From NCBI RefSeq assembly GCF_005405585.1, contig NZ_BJEQ01000003.1, positions 240,087 to 304,086 on the forward strand: a stretch of DNA of 64,000 bases, given 5' to 3'. A model generated the notes under the pieces. It had not been told where the DNA came from and did not search any database. It was given only the letters and a program-made list of their open reading frames with translations. Numbering within the stretch: the stretch's first letter is position 1; the number at the start of each line of letters is the position of its first letter. Both the position numbers and the translations under genes were made by a program. Below are positions 45,341 to 53,647 of the stretch, one piece after another. The DNA comes from Agarivorans sp. Toyoura001. Lineage in GTDB: Bacteria > Pseudomonadota > Gammaproteobacteria > Enterobacterales > Celerinatantimonadaceae.

Positions 45341-45958
45341 CTAGTCAATAAGGTATCGGACAATCAAGCTAGTTAATTTATCTAGGTACTTTTTATCTGC
45401 CCTTTTTTTGGTAATCACCATACGCCAGTAAATCATGCTACCCAGCATATCCAAAGTCATCTCGATATCTTTATCAGGACCAATTTGCCTTCGTTCAATT
45501 GCACCCTGTAATACTTTTTCTGCGCTAGACCTACGTTGAACCTGCACTGTTGCGCGTATTTCCGAAGCTAACGCTTGATTACGTCCCATTTCTGCATGTA
45601 AATCGGGTAGAATCCTTGCAATCAAAGGATGACGAAGCAACCTTCTAAGCTGGAGCAGTATCTGATGAACATCCTGATAAAGGTCACCTGTATCCGGAGT
45701 CACAAACAAGTTAACTCCCACTTTGTTTACTAGATCTGTAACCATGACTAGTTTAGAAGGCCAGCGACGGTAAATTGCCGCTTTACCTACTCCAGCTCTT
45801 TTAGCAACTGACTCAATTGAAATAGCTGAGTATCCTGTAACAGCCCACTCCTCAAAGAGTGCTTTTTCAATTGCTCTGGTTACTGATTCTTTTTTTACTG
45901 CTGCTCCACTAGGTTTACGACGCGTAGATCTATTTTCGTCGATACACTTGCGTTCCAT
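45341..45958 (-). CDS. TetR/AcrR-family transcriptional regulator
   Basis: A 205-residue repressor. The HTH region (about 28-75) reads SIESVAKRAGVGKAAIYRRWPSK in pattern. The C-terminal domain resembles the TetR_C_16/C_11 group. It is divergent from the NTF2-like/NmrA operon at 46034, with a clear dyad between them, so it is presumably that operon's repressor. The effector is unknown. Confidence 0.92.
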   Translation of the reverse strand: MERKCIDENRSTRRKPSGAAVKKESVTRAIEKALFEEWAVTGYSAISIESVAKRAGVGKAAIYRRWPSKLVMVTDLVNKVGVNLFVTPDTGDLYQDVHQILLQLRRLLRHPLIARILPDLHAEMGRNQALASEIRATVQVQRRSSAEKVLQGAIERRQIGPDKDIEMTLDMLGSMIYWRMVITKKRADKKYLDKLTSLIVRYLID

Positions 45959-45990
45959 TCAAAGTCCCCCTATAGTTATATTATCAATGA

Positions 45991-46010
45991 TACGATGTCG
46001 TTCCATCGTA
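45991..46010. promoter_or_regulatory. TetR operator candidate
   Basis: TACGATG (45991-45997) and CATCGTA (46004-46010) form a 7-bp dyad with a six-base spacer, in the 75 bases between the divergent tetR and NTF2-like genes. Size and position suit a TetR-type operator. Confidence 0.68.
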
Positions 46011-46033
46011 AAGCAAGGCCAGAGGAGTAAATC

Positions 46034-46489
46034 ATGAATGATATTCAGACAGCTTTTACAGATTTTTCGGGAATGCTTAAAAATGCCCTTGGGGAAAAGC
46101 TTAACCCATCTGCAGAAAACTTTATCGATATGGTCGCCCAAGACGGTGTTATGGAATTCCCCTATGCACCAGAAGGCGCTGTAAAAAAAATCGAAGGTTC
46201 GGAAGCCCTCGCAAAATACCTATTGAGCGTAAGTGAAGTGATTAGCATTGGGGAAATCAGCAAACCTACAGTGCATCACACTCTGGATCCGAATGTGGTC
46301 ATCATAGAGTTCGAATGCGCTGGGCTTGGGCTAAAAACAGGACGAGCCTACAACCAACGATACATTTCAGTGATTACCTTAAAAAATGGAAAAATACAGA
46401 AGTATCTGGATTACTGGAACCCAATCATTGCATTGGATGCGATTGGCGATCTTAGCTCACTGACTCAACGTGCAGGAGACAAAAAATGA
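46034..46489 (+). CDS. SnoaL/NTF2-like protein
   Basis: A 151-residue alpha+beta barrel protein of the nuclear-transport-factor-2-like superfamily (SnoaL-type). AGAGGAG precedes the start. The pattern W/F-D-M-V-A-Q-D-G-V-M-E-F-P-Y-A and the closing strands (YISVITLKNGKIQKYLDYWNPI in pattern) are typical. Members are ketosteroid-isomerase-like or small-molecule-binding proteins. It overlaps the NmrA-like gene by four bases, so the two likely act in the same reaction or detoxification step. Confidence 0.88.
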   Translation: MNDIQTAFTDFSGMLKNALGEKLNPSAENFIDMVAQDGVMEFPYAPEGAVKKIEGSEALAKYLLSVSEVISIGEISKPTVHHTLDPNVVIIEFECAGLGLKTGRAYNQRYISVITLKNGKIQKYLDYWNPIIALDAIGDLSSLTQRAGDKK

Positions 46490-47328
46490 ACACTGTATTA
46501 ATTACGGGTGGAACCGGAAAAACTGGCAAACGCATAGCTGAAAAACTTACCCTGCAGGGTGTAAGTGTTCGTGTTGCTTCTCGATCAGCCTTACCAATAA
46601 ACGATTATGAGAGTATACGGTTTATCTGGGGTGATGAGACGACCTATGACGCAGCACTCAAAGATGTAAAAGCCATCTATTTGCTCGCACCAGCTAATGT
46701 CGCCGAACCGCTAGATGTGATGAAGCCTTTTATCGATTACGCGGTGAAAAAAGGAGTGAAGAGATTTGTATTGCTTAGCGCCTCCTCTTTACCGAAAGGC
46801 GGGCCAATGATGGGGGCGGTGCATGCTTACTTGGAAGAAACGGTCCCAGAATGGGCCGCGCTAAGGCCGACTTGGTTTATGCAGAACTTCTCTGAGCAGC
46901 AGCATCTGGAAACAATTTTATCAGAAGGGGCTATTTATTCTGCCACTGACAACGGCCGAGTCCCTTTTATCGATGCTGACGATATTGCTTCAGTAGCTGC
47001 GGTTGCTTTAACTCAAAAAGAGCCTCTTAATCGAGATGTTATTATGACGGGTCCATCTGCCATTACTTATGATGATGTTGCTAGTATGATAAGCAGAGTG
47101 ATCAACAAACCAGTTGAACATATTAAGTTGACAGAGGGGCAACTTCGACAGCGTTTTATAATTTCAGGAATGGAGCTAGTCTATGCCAACGTGCTGTCTG
47201 CCATGGATACGTCTATCTCCCTCGGTTCAGAAGAAAACTGCTCAAATGAAGTAAAAAAACTGACCGGTAAAGATCCAATCTCTTTTCTAGATTTTGCTGA
47301 GCAAGCTACCATGAACTGGATACGCTGA
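46486..47328 (+). CDS. NmrA-like NAD(P)-binding oxidoreductase
   Basis: A 280-residue atypical SDR of the NmrA/quinone-oxidoreductase-2 type. The cofactor loop is TGGTGKTGK at the N-terminus, and the family W-x-x-L-R-P-T-W-F-M-Q-N-F segment is present near residue 125. It lacks the usual Tyr-x-x-x-Lys. Members reduce quinones or act as redox sensors. It overlaps the NTF2-like gene by four bases and is presumably regulated by the divergent TetR. Confidence 0.9.
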   Translation: MNTVLITGGTGKTGKRIAEKLTLQGVSVRVASRSALPINDYESIRFIWGDETTYDAALKDVKAIYLLAPANVAEPLDVMKPFIDYAVKKGVKRFVLLSASSLPKGGPMMGAVHAYLEETVPEWAALRPTWFMQNFSEQQHLETILSEGAIYSATDNGRVPFIDADDIASVAAVALTQKEPLNRDVIMTGPSAITYDDVASMISRVINKPVEHIKLTEGQLRQRFIISGMELVYANVLSAMDTSISLGSEENCSNEVKKLTGKDPISFLDFAEQATMNWIR

Positions 47329-47419
47329 TAAACGATCTAAGCTTTTGCAGTCATCGTCCGAGGTCTGCAAAAGCAGCTCGCTTAATATCGGTTTGAACAA
47401 ATTATCCCGTAGTATACAA

Positions 47420-47440
47420 TGTATATATGATTCATATACA
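47420..47440. promoter_or_regulatory. Candidate autoregulatory operator of the ParD-like gene
   Basis: TGTATAT (47420-47426) and ATATACA (47434-47440) are 7-bp arms around a seven-base spacer, ending 12 bases before the ATG of the ribbon-helix-helix gene. An adjacent GTATAC (47412-47417) adds a further half site. It is A+T-rich, like operators of autoregulated antitoxin operons. Confidence 0.5.
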
Positions 47441-47452
47441 AACTGCATATCT

Positions 47453-47671
47453 ATGGGTATAGTAAAAATTTCTGATGAGCTCCATGAAGAGCTTCGCAAA
47501 GCAAGTTCCGTCATGCATCGTTCTATCAACTCTCAGGCAGAGTTCTGGATTAAAGTAGGCATGCTAGCAGAGTTACATCCTGAGCTTTCATTTAACCAGT
47601 TGATATCAGAACTGATGGCATCGGTTTCGGTTCCAAACAGAATACCCCCTCAAGAGCGAGATTATGAGTAG
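47453..47671 (+). CDS. ParD-like ribbon-helix-helix antitoxin-type protein
   Basis: A 72-residue protein starting MGIVKISDEL; the longer frame to 47345 has no support. The N-terminal strand-helix-helix (IVKISDELHEEL and AEFWIKVG in pattern) fits the ParD_like (RHH) family, a DNA-binding and dimerising fold of antitoxins. The C-terminal tail is short. It overlaps the methionyl aminopeptidase gene by eight bases, so the two are translationally coupled. ParD normally pairs with a ParE toxin, and no ParE-like gene is present here. Confidence 0.8.
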   Translation: MGIVKISDELHEELRKASSVMHRSINSQAEFWIKVGMLAELHPELSFNQLISELMASVSVPNRIPPQERDYE

Positions 47672-48452
47672 TCACATCACGATAAAAAATAATCACGAAA
47701 TCGCACTTATGCGGCAATCAGGAAGGCTGCTTGCTATGGTGTTCAAAATGCTGGATTCCTATGTTAAGCCCGGCGTTTCAACGATGGATATCAATGATGC
47801 TGTAGAGAGATTCATTACTGATGAACTTGAAGCTCGCCCGGCAAGCAAAGGACAATACGGGTATCAGTATGTATTGAACTCTTCGGTCAATGAAGTGGTA
47901 TGCCATGGTGTGCCAAAAGCAAGCCAGTTTCTAAAAGCCAGAGACATCATCAATCTAGACATTACTTTGGAAAAAAACGGTTTTATTGCTGACTCTAGCA
48001 AGATGTATCTTATGCCTGAAGCACCACCTTTAGCTAAGAAACTTGCAATAGTTACCTACGAAGCGATGTGGAAAGGGATAAGACAGGTGAGACCGGGGGC
48101 GACGCTGGGAGACGTTGGTCATGCTATCCAGAGTTACGCAGAGTCGCATGGTTACAGCATTGTAAGAGAGTACTGTGGCCACGGTATAGGTCGGGAAATG
48201 CATGAAGCACCTCAGGTCCTACATTATGGTATTCCAAACGACGGCGTGACACTAGAAGAAGGAATGGTGTTTACCATTGAACCAATGGTAAACCAAGGCT
48301 CAGCAAAGACCAAAACCAAGAAAGATGGATGGACGGTAATCACACGTGATAAAAAGTTGTCTGCTCAGTCAGAACACACCATTCTGGTAACAAAGTCTGG
48401 ATATGAAGTCCTGACTCTTCGCGATGAAGAGTCTGCTGATTTGCACATTTAA
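47664..48452 (+). CDS. map: Type I methionyl aminopeptidase, accessory copy
   Basis: A 262-residue M24 peptidase that removes initiator Met from nascent proteins. The metal ligands are in place: Asp in LDITLEKNGF, Asp in ADSSKMY, His in GHGIGREMHE, Glu in FTIEPM and Glu in QSEHT. The substrate His in EVVCHGVP is also present, so activity is expected. It is unusual in being paired with a ParD-like gene rather than next to rpsB, and it is divergent enough in style to suggest a second, horizontally spread copy (inference). It starts inside the ParD-like gene. Confidence 0.93.
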   Translation: MSSHITIKNNHEIALMRQSGRLLAMVFKMLDSYVKPGVSTMDINDAVERFITDELEARPASKGQYGYQYVLNSSVNEVVCHGVPKASQFLKARDIINLDITLEKNGFIADSSKMYLMPEAPPLAKKLAIVTYEAMWKGIRQVRPGATLGDVGHAIQSYAESHGYSIVREYCGHGIGREMHEAPQVLHYGIPNDGVTLEEGMVFTIEPMVNQGSAKTKTKKDGWTVITRDKKLSAQSEHTILVTKSGYEVLTLRDEESADLHI

Positions 48453-48609
48453 CCTGAGTTAAAAAAAGTAATGAAGACCTTAGACGAAATCTATCAGCAA
48501 AAAAACTCGCTAAAACACAATGGGGCAAAACCAATTTAGCGGAAGCTGTCAGATCTAATCATATCAAGGAATTGAAACTGACAAGTCGCATTCAAACTAA
48601 CCCAACAAA
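48453..48609. other. Short spacer with a 22-codon frame
   Basis: After the MetAP stop, an ATG at 48471 opens a 22-codon frame (MKTLDEIYQQKNSL start) that ends at a TAG. It may be the remnant of the next gene of the accessory block or a chance frame. No terminator hairpin with a T-run is visible. Confidence 0.3.
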
Positions 48610-48921
48610 TTAGCCTTGATAAAGGTCGTCCCCTACCTTATAGACTGGTAAATCAAACTTGTACTGGCTACCAGCCATTATCAATACACCTTGGTAGCGA
48701 CTATCACCGGTAGACGAAAATTCAAACTGGTAGAAACGACACCAGCGCCAGTAACCTGCCATTTTTTGCGGTTTTTCTTGGGTAAAGTTAACTTCAAGTA
48801 ACTGTAGATCTAAGGTTTGGCACTTTTGCTTAATTAGATGCTGAGCACGTTCTGCGTCTTTTCGGCGTCGCCAAAAGAACATCACAATAAACGTAAAAAT
48901 GAAGATCGCCAGTAAATCCAT
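48610..48921 (-). CDS. DUF3301-family protein
   Basis: A 103-residue protein with one N-terminal membrane helix (about 2-17), a basic stretch (WRRRRKDAERA) and a soluble C-terminal beta-rich domain. The C-Q-x-L-D-L-Q-L-L motif and the W-R-W-C-R-F-Y-Q-F-E-F-S-S-T-G pattern match the DUF3301 family of marine Gammaproteobacteria. The function is not known. It marks the return to conserved chromosomal genes after the accessory block. Confidence 0.88.
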   Translation of the reverse strand: MDLLAIFIFTFIVMFFWRRRKDAERAQHLIKQKCQTLDLQLLEVNFTQEKPQKMAGYWRWCRFYQFEFSSTGDSRYQGVLIMAGSQYKFDLPVYKVGDDLYQG

Positions 48922-49000
48922 AGCACCAACTTAAGTAATGAGTATCTTCAAGATATTGGGTCACACGCGCTAATAACAAGTAAGCGTTTTACATCAAGTA

Positions 49001-49420
49001 TTATTCGCCACTAATGGTCGCGATTAACTGACGGTTGCCACCATCATTGCGGTGTTCGCCTAAATAAATCCCCTGCCAAATCCCTAAGGCAAACTCCCCT
49101 CGATTCACAGGTAGGGTGATTTGGCTGCCAAGCAAACTGCTTTTGATATGTGCAGGCATGTCGTCAGCACCCTCATAGGTATGCTGAAAATAAGGCGCGT
49201 TTTCGGGAATCATTTTATTGATATGGGCTTCTAAATCGGCGCGAACAGTGGGGTCGGCGTTTTCATTCAAACTTAAGCTGGCACTGGTATGCTGCAACAA
49301 TAGATGGCATAAACCCACTTTGAAGTCTTGTAACTCCGGTAACTGTAAAATCAACTCTTCGGTAATTAAATGAAAGCCGCGTGGTCGCGCTTTCAATCTA
49401 ACCAAACGTTGTAACCACAT
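49001..49420 (-). CDS. yjbQ: YjbQ/UPF0047 family protein
   Basis: A 139-residue protein of the UPF0047 family. Visible signatures are the H-T-S-A-S-L-x-x-N-E-N-A-D motif and the C-terminal [21 protein letters not shown] motif with its metal-ligand His. A thiamine-phosphate-synthase-like side activity has been proposed for E. coli YjbQ. It is transcribed on the minus strand as a single gene. Confidence 0.94.
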   Translation of the reverse strand: MWLQRLVRLKARPRGFHLITEELILQLPELQDFKVGLCHLLLQHTSASLSLNENADPTVRADLEAHINKMIPENAPYFQHTYEGADDMPAHIKSSLLGSQITLPVNRGEFALGIWQGIYLGEHRNDGGNRQLIATISGE

Positions 49421-49498
49421 GAAGCAACACCTATTTTAAGCTTTATTACAGACTAGCAGTGGCGCGCTAGCTTTGTAAATGCTGGCTCAGCGATAAAG

Positions 49499-51082
49499 CT
49501 ATCTACGCAGTGATTTAGCCAATAATTCAGCGTTTCGTAATGCCATGGCATAAATACTCAGTTGCGGGTTAGCCCCTAAACTGGTGGGAAATACCGACCC
49601 ATCAATCACACTTAAGCCACTTAGCCAGCGATAATTTCCAGCTTCATCAACCACTGAGTTTTGCTCGTCTCCTCCCATGGCGCAACCTCCCATGACATGA
49701 GCAGAAGCCAAACGTGTCGCTAAAGCCTGCATGGGCAACTGCTTGATGAGCTTTTTAGCCTCAGCCCAAGAGCTCACCAATTGGCTTTGCTCATGTAAGG
49801 GGTAAACCTTTTTTGCACCTGCCGCAAACTGCAGCTCAGCCATGCTTAATAAGGCACGGCGTGCGCCCTGCCATAAATAGTCACTAATCGAGTAATCTAG
49901 CACCGGGCTGCCGTCGTCACGCAGCTGAACTTGACCACCAACACTATCGTTATGGAAACCGTCACGTAATAAAGCAATGGTCACTTGCAGGTGATTAATC
50001 TGCTGCATCATCTCACTATGAAATTGGCCAAAGCCAGTTGTTTTGGTTGCCAATAAAATAGGGTGTACCGGCGGCACTTCGAGTTTATAACCACACGCGC
50101 CCTCGCTGCCGTTTTGCCAAACAAAGTGGTCGGAATATACCGATTGCGGCGCGCCTTGATGGCTCGCCACTACATGCTCAAACAATGCACCACTCATTAC
50201 ACTCGGGTGAAGAAAGGTTCGCTTGCCCACTCGTTGATAAGGGTCAGGCACTTTTGAGCGCAGTAATATAGCTGGTGAGCCAATTGCTCCTGCAGCCAAC
50301 ACCACATGCTTAGCCTTAACAGTAAATACCCGCTTAGTGGTTCTTTGGTTCTTGGTTAAAGCGATAAGCTGCGCACCCACCACTTGGTCATTTTCAATGG
50401 TTAGTTGCTGAACCCTAAACCGGCTTAACAAGCTTGCGCCAGCATTTAAGGCCGCTGGGATTGTTGTAACTAACATGGATTGCTTGGCGTTGGTTGGGCA
50501 GCCCATCCCGCAATAGCCCAGATCCCAGCACTGTTTTACATTGCGTGGAATGGCTTGATATGACCAGCCCAAGGCATCGCAACCTTTAGCCAGTAAGCTG
50601 TTGTTTTGGTTACGTGTTAACCAAGGTTGTATACCCAACATTTGTTCAGCTTGTTGGAAATAAGGCGCCAGTGATACAGGGTTAATGTGGGTAAAGCCCC
50701 AACGTTGCTGCCAATGACTGAGGGTATGCTCTGGGGTACGGAGTGAGGTTGTCCAATTTACCGTGGTAGATCCCCCAACACAGCGCCCCTGAAAAATCCC
50801 TATCGCTTTATCTTTGGTTTTTCGAGCTGCCGACTCTTGATAAAGGTCGGGGTAGGCTTGGCGCTCCTGCATCTTAAAGTCTTGGCTACTTTTCAGTGGG
50901 CCCTCTTCAACAATAAGCACCTTCAAGCCTGCTTGAGTTAATACTTGAGCAGTAATTCCACCACCCGCGCCGCTGCCAACTATCAATACATCGCACTCTA
51001 GGCTTTTATCTTGTTGCTGTTCGGCACCATCAATATGTTGCCAACCTGCCGCTAAGCCTTCAGCAATAATATCCTTAATCAT
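49499..51082 (-). CDS. GMC-family FAD oxidoreductase
   Basis: A 527-residue FAD-dependent alcohol/sugar dehydrogenase of the GMC family, taken from the ATG at 51082, which overlaps the upstream stop by eight bases; AAGGA lies just upstream. The N-terminal Rossmann loop (VLIVGSGAGGG) and FAD motif (GGSTTVNW) are clear. The C-terminal catalytic region ends NPQLSIYAMALRNAE, with an active His in SAHVMGGCAMG. It pairs with the Tat-signal protein upstream, as in gluconate-dehydrogenase-like two-subunit enzymes. Confidence 0.92.
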   Translation of the reverse strand: MIKDIIAEGLAAGWQHIDGAEQQQDKSLECDVLIVGSGAGGGITAQVLTQAGLKVLIVEEGPLKSSQDFKMQERQAYPDLYQESAARKTKDKAIGIFQGRCVGGSTTVNWTTSLRTPEHTLSHWQQRWGFTHINPVSLAPYFQQAEQMLGIQPWLTRNQNNSLLAKGCDALGWSYQAIPRNVKQCWDLGYCGMGCPTNAKQSMLVTTIPAALNAGASLLSRFRVQQLTIENDQVVGAQLIALTKNQRTTKRVFTVKAKHVVLAAGAIGSPAILLRSKVPDPYQRVGKRTFLHPSVMSGALFEHVVASHQGAPQSVYSDHFVWQNGSEGACGYKLEVPPVHPILLATKTTGFGQFHSEMMQQINHLQVTIALLRDGFHNDSVGGQVQLRDDGSPVLDYSISDYLWQGARRALLSMAELQFAAGAKKVYPLHEQSQLVSSWAEAKKLIKQLPMQALATRLASAHVMGGCAMGGDEQNSVVDEAGNYRWLSGLSVIDGSVFPTSLGANPQLSIYAMALRNAELLAKSLRR

Positions 51083-51605
51083 TAAGCAGTCCTTTTGCTT
51101 GAGCGGGTAATTGGTAGTTAAGTTGATCCCAAGACACCGGATCACCATACCAAGCAGCCATAATCAGTTCGTGCAGGCCTTGATAAGCTTGGCGAAGTAA
51201 CTGCAAATAATGCTGCTGCCATTGCTGCAATATCTGTAATTTTTGTTGCAAGGTGAGCTGGCTAAGCTGACTTGCACCAGCGCTTAATAATAACCAACCG
51301 CCTCGTGACTGAAGCAGAACGAGTAGCTGCCTTAACTCAGCCTGAGTATGCGGTTCCAACACTGCAAAAGCATGATCGATGTTAGCAAGAACTCGCTGTA
51401 AAGCTGGTTTGTCATCTGCCGCGACGCCACCCTCTAAAAAAGCCGGAATAAGCGCCCAGAAAATTTGCTGATGTTGAGCAGACAAACGCAGACCAGCTTG
51501 GGGTGTAAACTGCAGAGGATAATGGGAGAATAGCCAAGACCCTCCACCCACCGCTGCTGCGGTAACAGTGCCATATTGCAACAATTTACGTCTTGTTAGC
51601 TTCAC
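51075..51605 (-). CDS. Tat-exported small subunit, gluconate 2-dehydrogenase subunit 3-like
   Basis: A 176-residue protein from a GTG at 51605 with AAGGAG upstream; upstream codons to 51644 are not needed. The N-terminal twin-arginine signal (KLTRRKLLQYGTVTAAAVGG) sends it through the Tat system. The rest is helical, with the family pattern LSAQHQQIFWALIPAFLEGG. In such enzymes the small subunit carries the FAD subunit out by hitchhiking. It overlaps the GMC gene by eight bases. The substrate is unknown. Confidence 0.85.
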   Translation of the reverse strand: MKLTRRKLLQYGTVTAAAVGGGSWLFSHYPLQFTPQAGLRLSAQHQQIFWALIPAFLEGGVAADDKPALQRVLANIDHAFAVLEPHTQAELRQLLVLLQSRGGWLLLSAGASQLSQLTLQQKLQILQQWQQHYLQLLRQAYQGLHELIMAAWYGDPVSWDQLNYQLPAQAKGLLND

Positions 51606-51885
51606 CTTGGCTCCTTGCCCTACTTGAAATGTCGACACAAGCAATTAAAATACCCATAGTAACTTATATAGCGTAGCTTAATGAATATGCAAGTTTCCAG
51701 TGGTAACTTAATTGAATAGTGACCGACTGATCGCAAGATTGAGTCGAAAACCCGCTTATTCATACAACAAGTTTAGAAGCTCAAGCGCAGTATGCTTTAG
51801 CAAAAGCAAGACTTGTAAGCGATCACTCATATGATTAATGGCTTTTCTGGCCATTACTGGCTAAGGTAAAACTATCAATAGCTTA

Positions 51886-52521
51886 ATGAAAAAAACCGTG
51901 GATACAGCAATAAAAAAGCGCGCGATTAGCCCTGAACAAAAACAACTTCGTCGGCAGCAAATTTTACACGCCGCCAAGCAAGCCTTGACCGAGCACGGCT
52001 ATGAGAGTGTGGTATTAAGCCAGCTGGCCAATGACCTGGAACTATCTAAACCCGCGCTATATCGCTACTTCGCCAACAAAGAAAGCTTATTTATGGCCTT
52101 GTATTTAGAAGAGGCCAACCACCTACTGATAGATATTGAGCGCCTGTCTAAACAAAGCTTGAAGCCAAGAGTATTAGCCGAAACCATCGCAGCTCAACCC
52201 ACCTTTTGTTACTTGTCGGCTATTTTGCACACGGTCTTAGAGAAGCAAGAAAACATAGAACAAGCGATTAGTTTCAAACGTGATTTAAAAGCAATGGCAG
52301 AACAGCTATGTGCCTTGTTTATGCATTGGTCGCCACAAGCTAACCAACAACAAGCTATTACTAAAGTCATGTTTCTTTACCAAAGTGTGATTGGTTGCTG
52401 GCATACCAGCCACCCTTCGGCCACGATGCAACAGGTTATGCAAAATGACGAGTTTGCCATTTTACGCGTAGACTTTGTGGATAGCCTGAGCTTGTTATTG
52501 GTAAAGTTACTCGCAGATTAA
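51886..52521 (+). CDS. TetR/AcrR-family transcriptional regulator
   Basis: A 211-residue repressor. A basic N-terminal extension precedes the HTH (about 25-75), with the pattern ALTEHGYESVVLSQLANDLELSKPALYRYFANKESLF. The C-terminal helical domain resembles TetR_C_29-like groups. It is divergent from the Tat-signal/GMC operon across 280 bases, so it may control that operon. I found no clear dyad in the gap. Confidence 0.88.
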   Translation: MKKTVDTAIKKRAISPEQKQLRRQQILHAAKQALTEHGYESVVLSQLANDLELSKPALYRYFANKESLFMALYLEEANHLLIDIERLSKQSLKPRVLAETIAAQPTFCYLSAILHTVLEKQENIEQAISFKRDLKAMAEQLCALFMHWSPQANQQQAITKVMFLYQSVIGCWHTSHPSATMQQVMQNDEFAILRVDFVDSLSLLLVKLLAD

Positions 52522-52625
52522 ACCAACAAGGTAGCCAATTACTTTTTCAAGTCGCTACCCGTCGGCAGCCTCTGCTAGATAGGATCATCCAAAGATATCT
52601 CTGCATGCTGGCTGTTAAAGTACAT

Positions 52626-53534
52626 TTAGCGATCTAGTGGGCTAGCCGCCGTTTCAACAAGCCAATCAACCACTGCCCGCAAACCTTGTTCGCGACTGCG
52701 TGCTTGTTTAAAACACAGGTAAAAATCGTAGCCGGTATAAACCGACGATACTGGCAGATCGACCAATTTACCTTCGCGAATATCTTTCTCCACCATAAAG
52801 TCGCTGACCAGTGCAATCCCTTGACCGGTTTCTGCCGCCTCTAACGCTAATACTTGATGACTAAAACTATGAAAGCCTTGGTTGACCGGCAAAGCAATAC
52901 CAAGCCCTTTCGACCATACTGCCCAATCACCTCCGGGCTGCTTAGCATCTTCGTCTAAGTCGCAAGAAAGCAGCGGAAAGTTGAGTAAATCTTGTCGCCA
53001 ATTTTGATGATCGATTTCTTGGTAAAGACTTGGTGAACACACCGCCACTAAGCGCTCTTTGTGCAGCAGTCGGCTCACATAACCAGGAGCAGTGGCCGTA
53101 AAACAAATAAACAAGTCGCCGGTTTTGCTGGAAAGCAGCGGTTCTTCGGTGACCATTTGTAGGCGTAAATCAATATCGGGATGTCGCGCTCTAAAACTAG
53201 GCAACAAAGGCACTAAACGCTTAAGCGCAAACGAACTATAAGAGGTAAGTCGCAGCTGATCGATACCCTCGCCTTTAACTTGTCGAGTAAGATGACTGAG
53301 CTCATTAAGAATACGCTCTACTTCTACAAAGTACCCGCGCCCGGTATCGCTCAACTGCAGTTGTCGGCCAACTTTTTCGAACAACGGTTCTGCTAAGTAA
53401 TCTTCAAGTAAGCGCAAGCGGTGGCTCACTGCACTCTGGCTAATCCCTAGTTCGCTGCCAGCTTTAGCCACACTTTGGTTACGAGCAACAGCTTCAAAAG
53501 CGACTAAGGCGTTTAATGGTGGAAGTGTGCGCAT
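52626..53534 (-). CDS. LysR-family transcriptional regulator
   Basis: A 302-residue regulator of the GcvA-like group: MRTLPPLNALVAFEAVARNQSV-type start, HTH, then a substrate-binding domain. Divergent from the EamA transporter gene at 53648, with an inverted repeat overlapping its own 5' end, so it probably controls that exporter and itself. The inducer is unknown. Confidence 0.93.
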   Translation of the reverse strand: MRTLPPLNALVAFEAVARNQSVAKAGSELGISQSAVSHRLRLLEDYLAEPLFEKVGRQLQLSDTGRGYFVEVERILNELSHLTRQVKGEGIDQLRLTSYSSFALKRLVPLLPSFRARHPDIDLRLQMVTEEPLLSSKTGDLFICFTATAPGYVSRLLHKERLVAVCSPSLYQEIDHQNWRQDLLNFPLLSCDLDEDAKQPGGDWAVWSKGLGIALPVNQGFHSFSHQVLALEAAETGQGIALVSDFMVEKDIREGKLVDLPVSSVYTGYDFYLCFKQARSREQGLRAVVDWLVETAASPLDR

Positions 53535-53535
53535 A

Positions 53536-53564
53536 AAAATACATTCATTTTTTTCATGTATTTT
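53536..53564. promoter_or_regulatory. LysR operator candidate
   Basis: AAAATACAT (53536-53544) and ATGTATTTT (53556-53564) pair over nine bases around an 11-base spacer, the arrangement typical of LysR recognition (T-N11-A). The dyad starts two bases upstream of the lysR ATG, so binding would block its own expression. Confidence 0.65.
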
Positions 53565-53647
53565 AAATTATTATCATTTTTTTAATGTTTCACAAGTCTC
53601 TACACTGCCTTTTCTATTCAACACTAGCTGCAGCATAGGGGGCAAGC

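Noticed and set aside
39440..48609. The accessory block considered as an integrated mobile element
   Set aside because: No integrase, transposase, tRNA target or flanking direct repeat could be recognised. I describe it only as an accessory-looking block.
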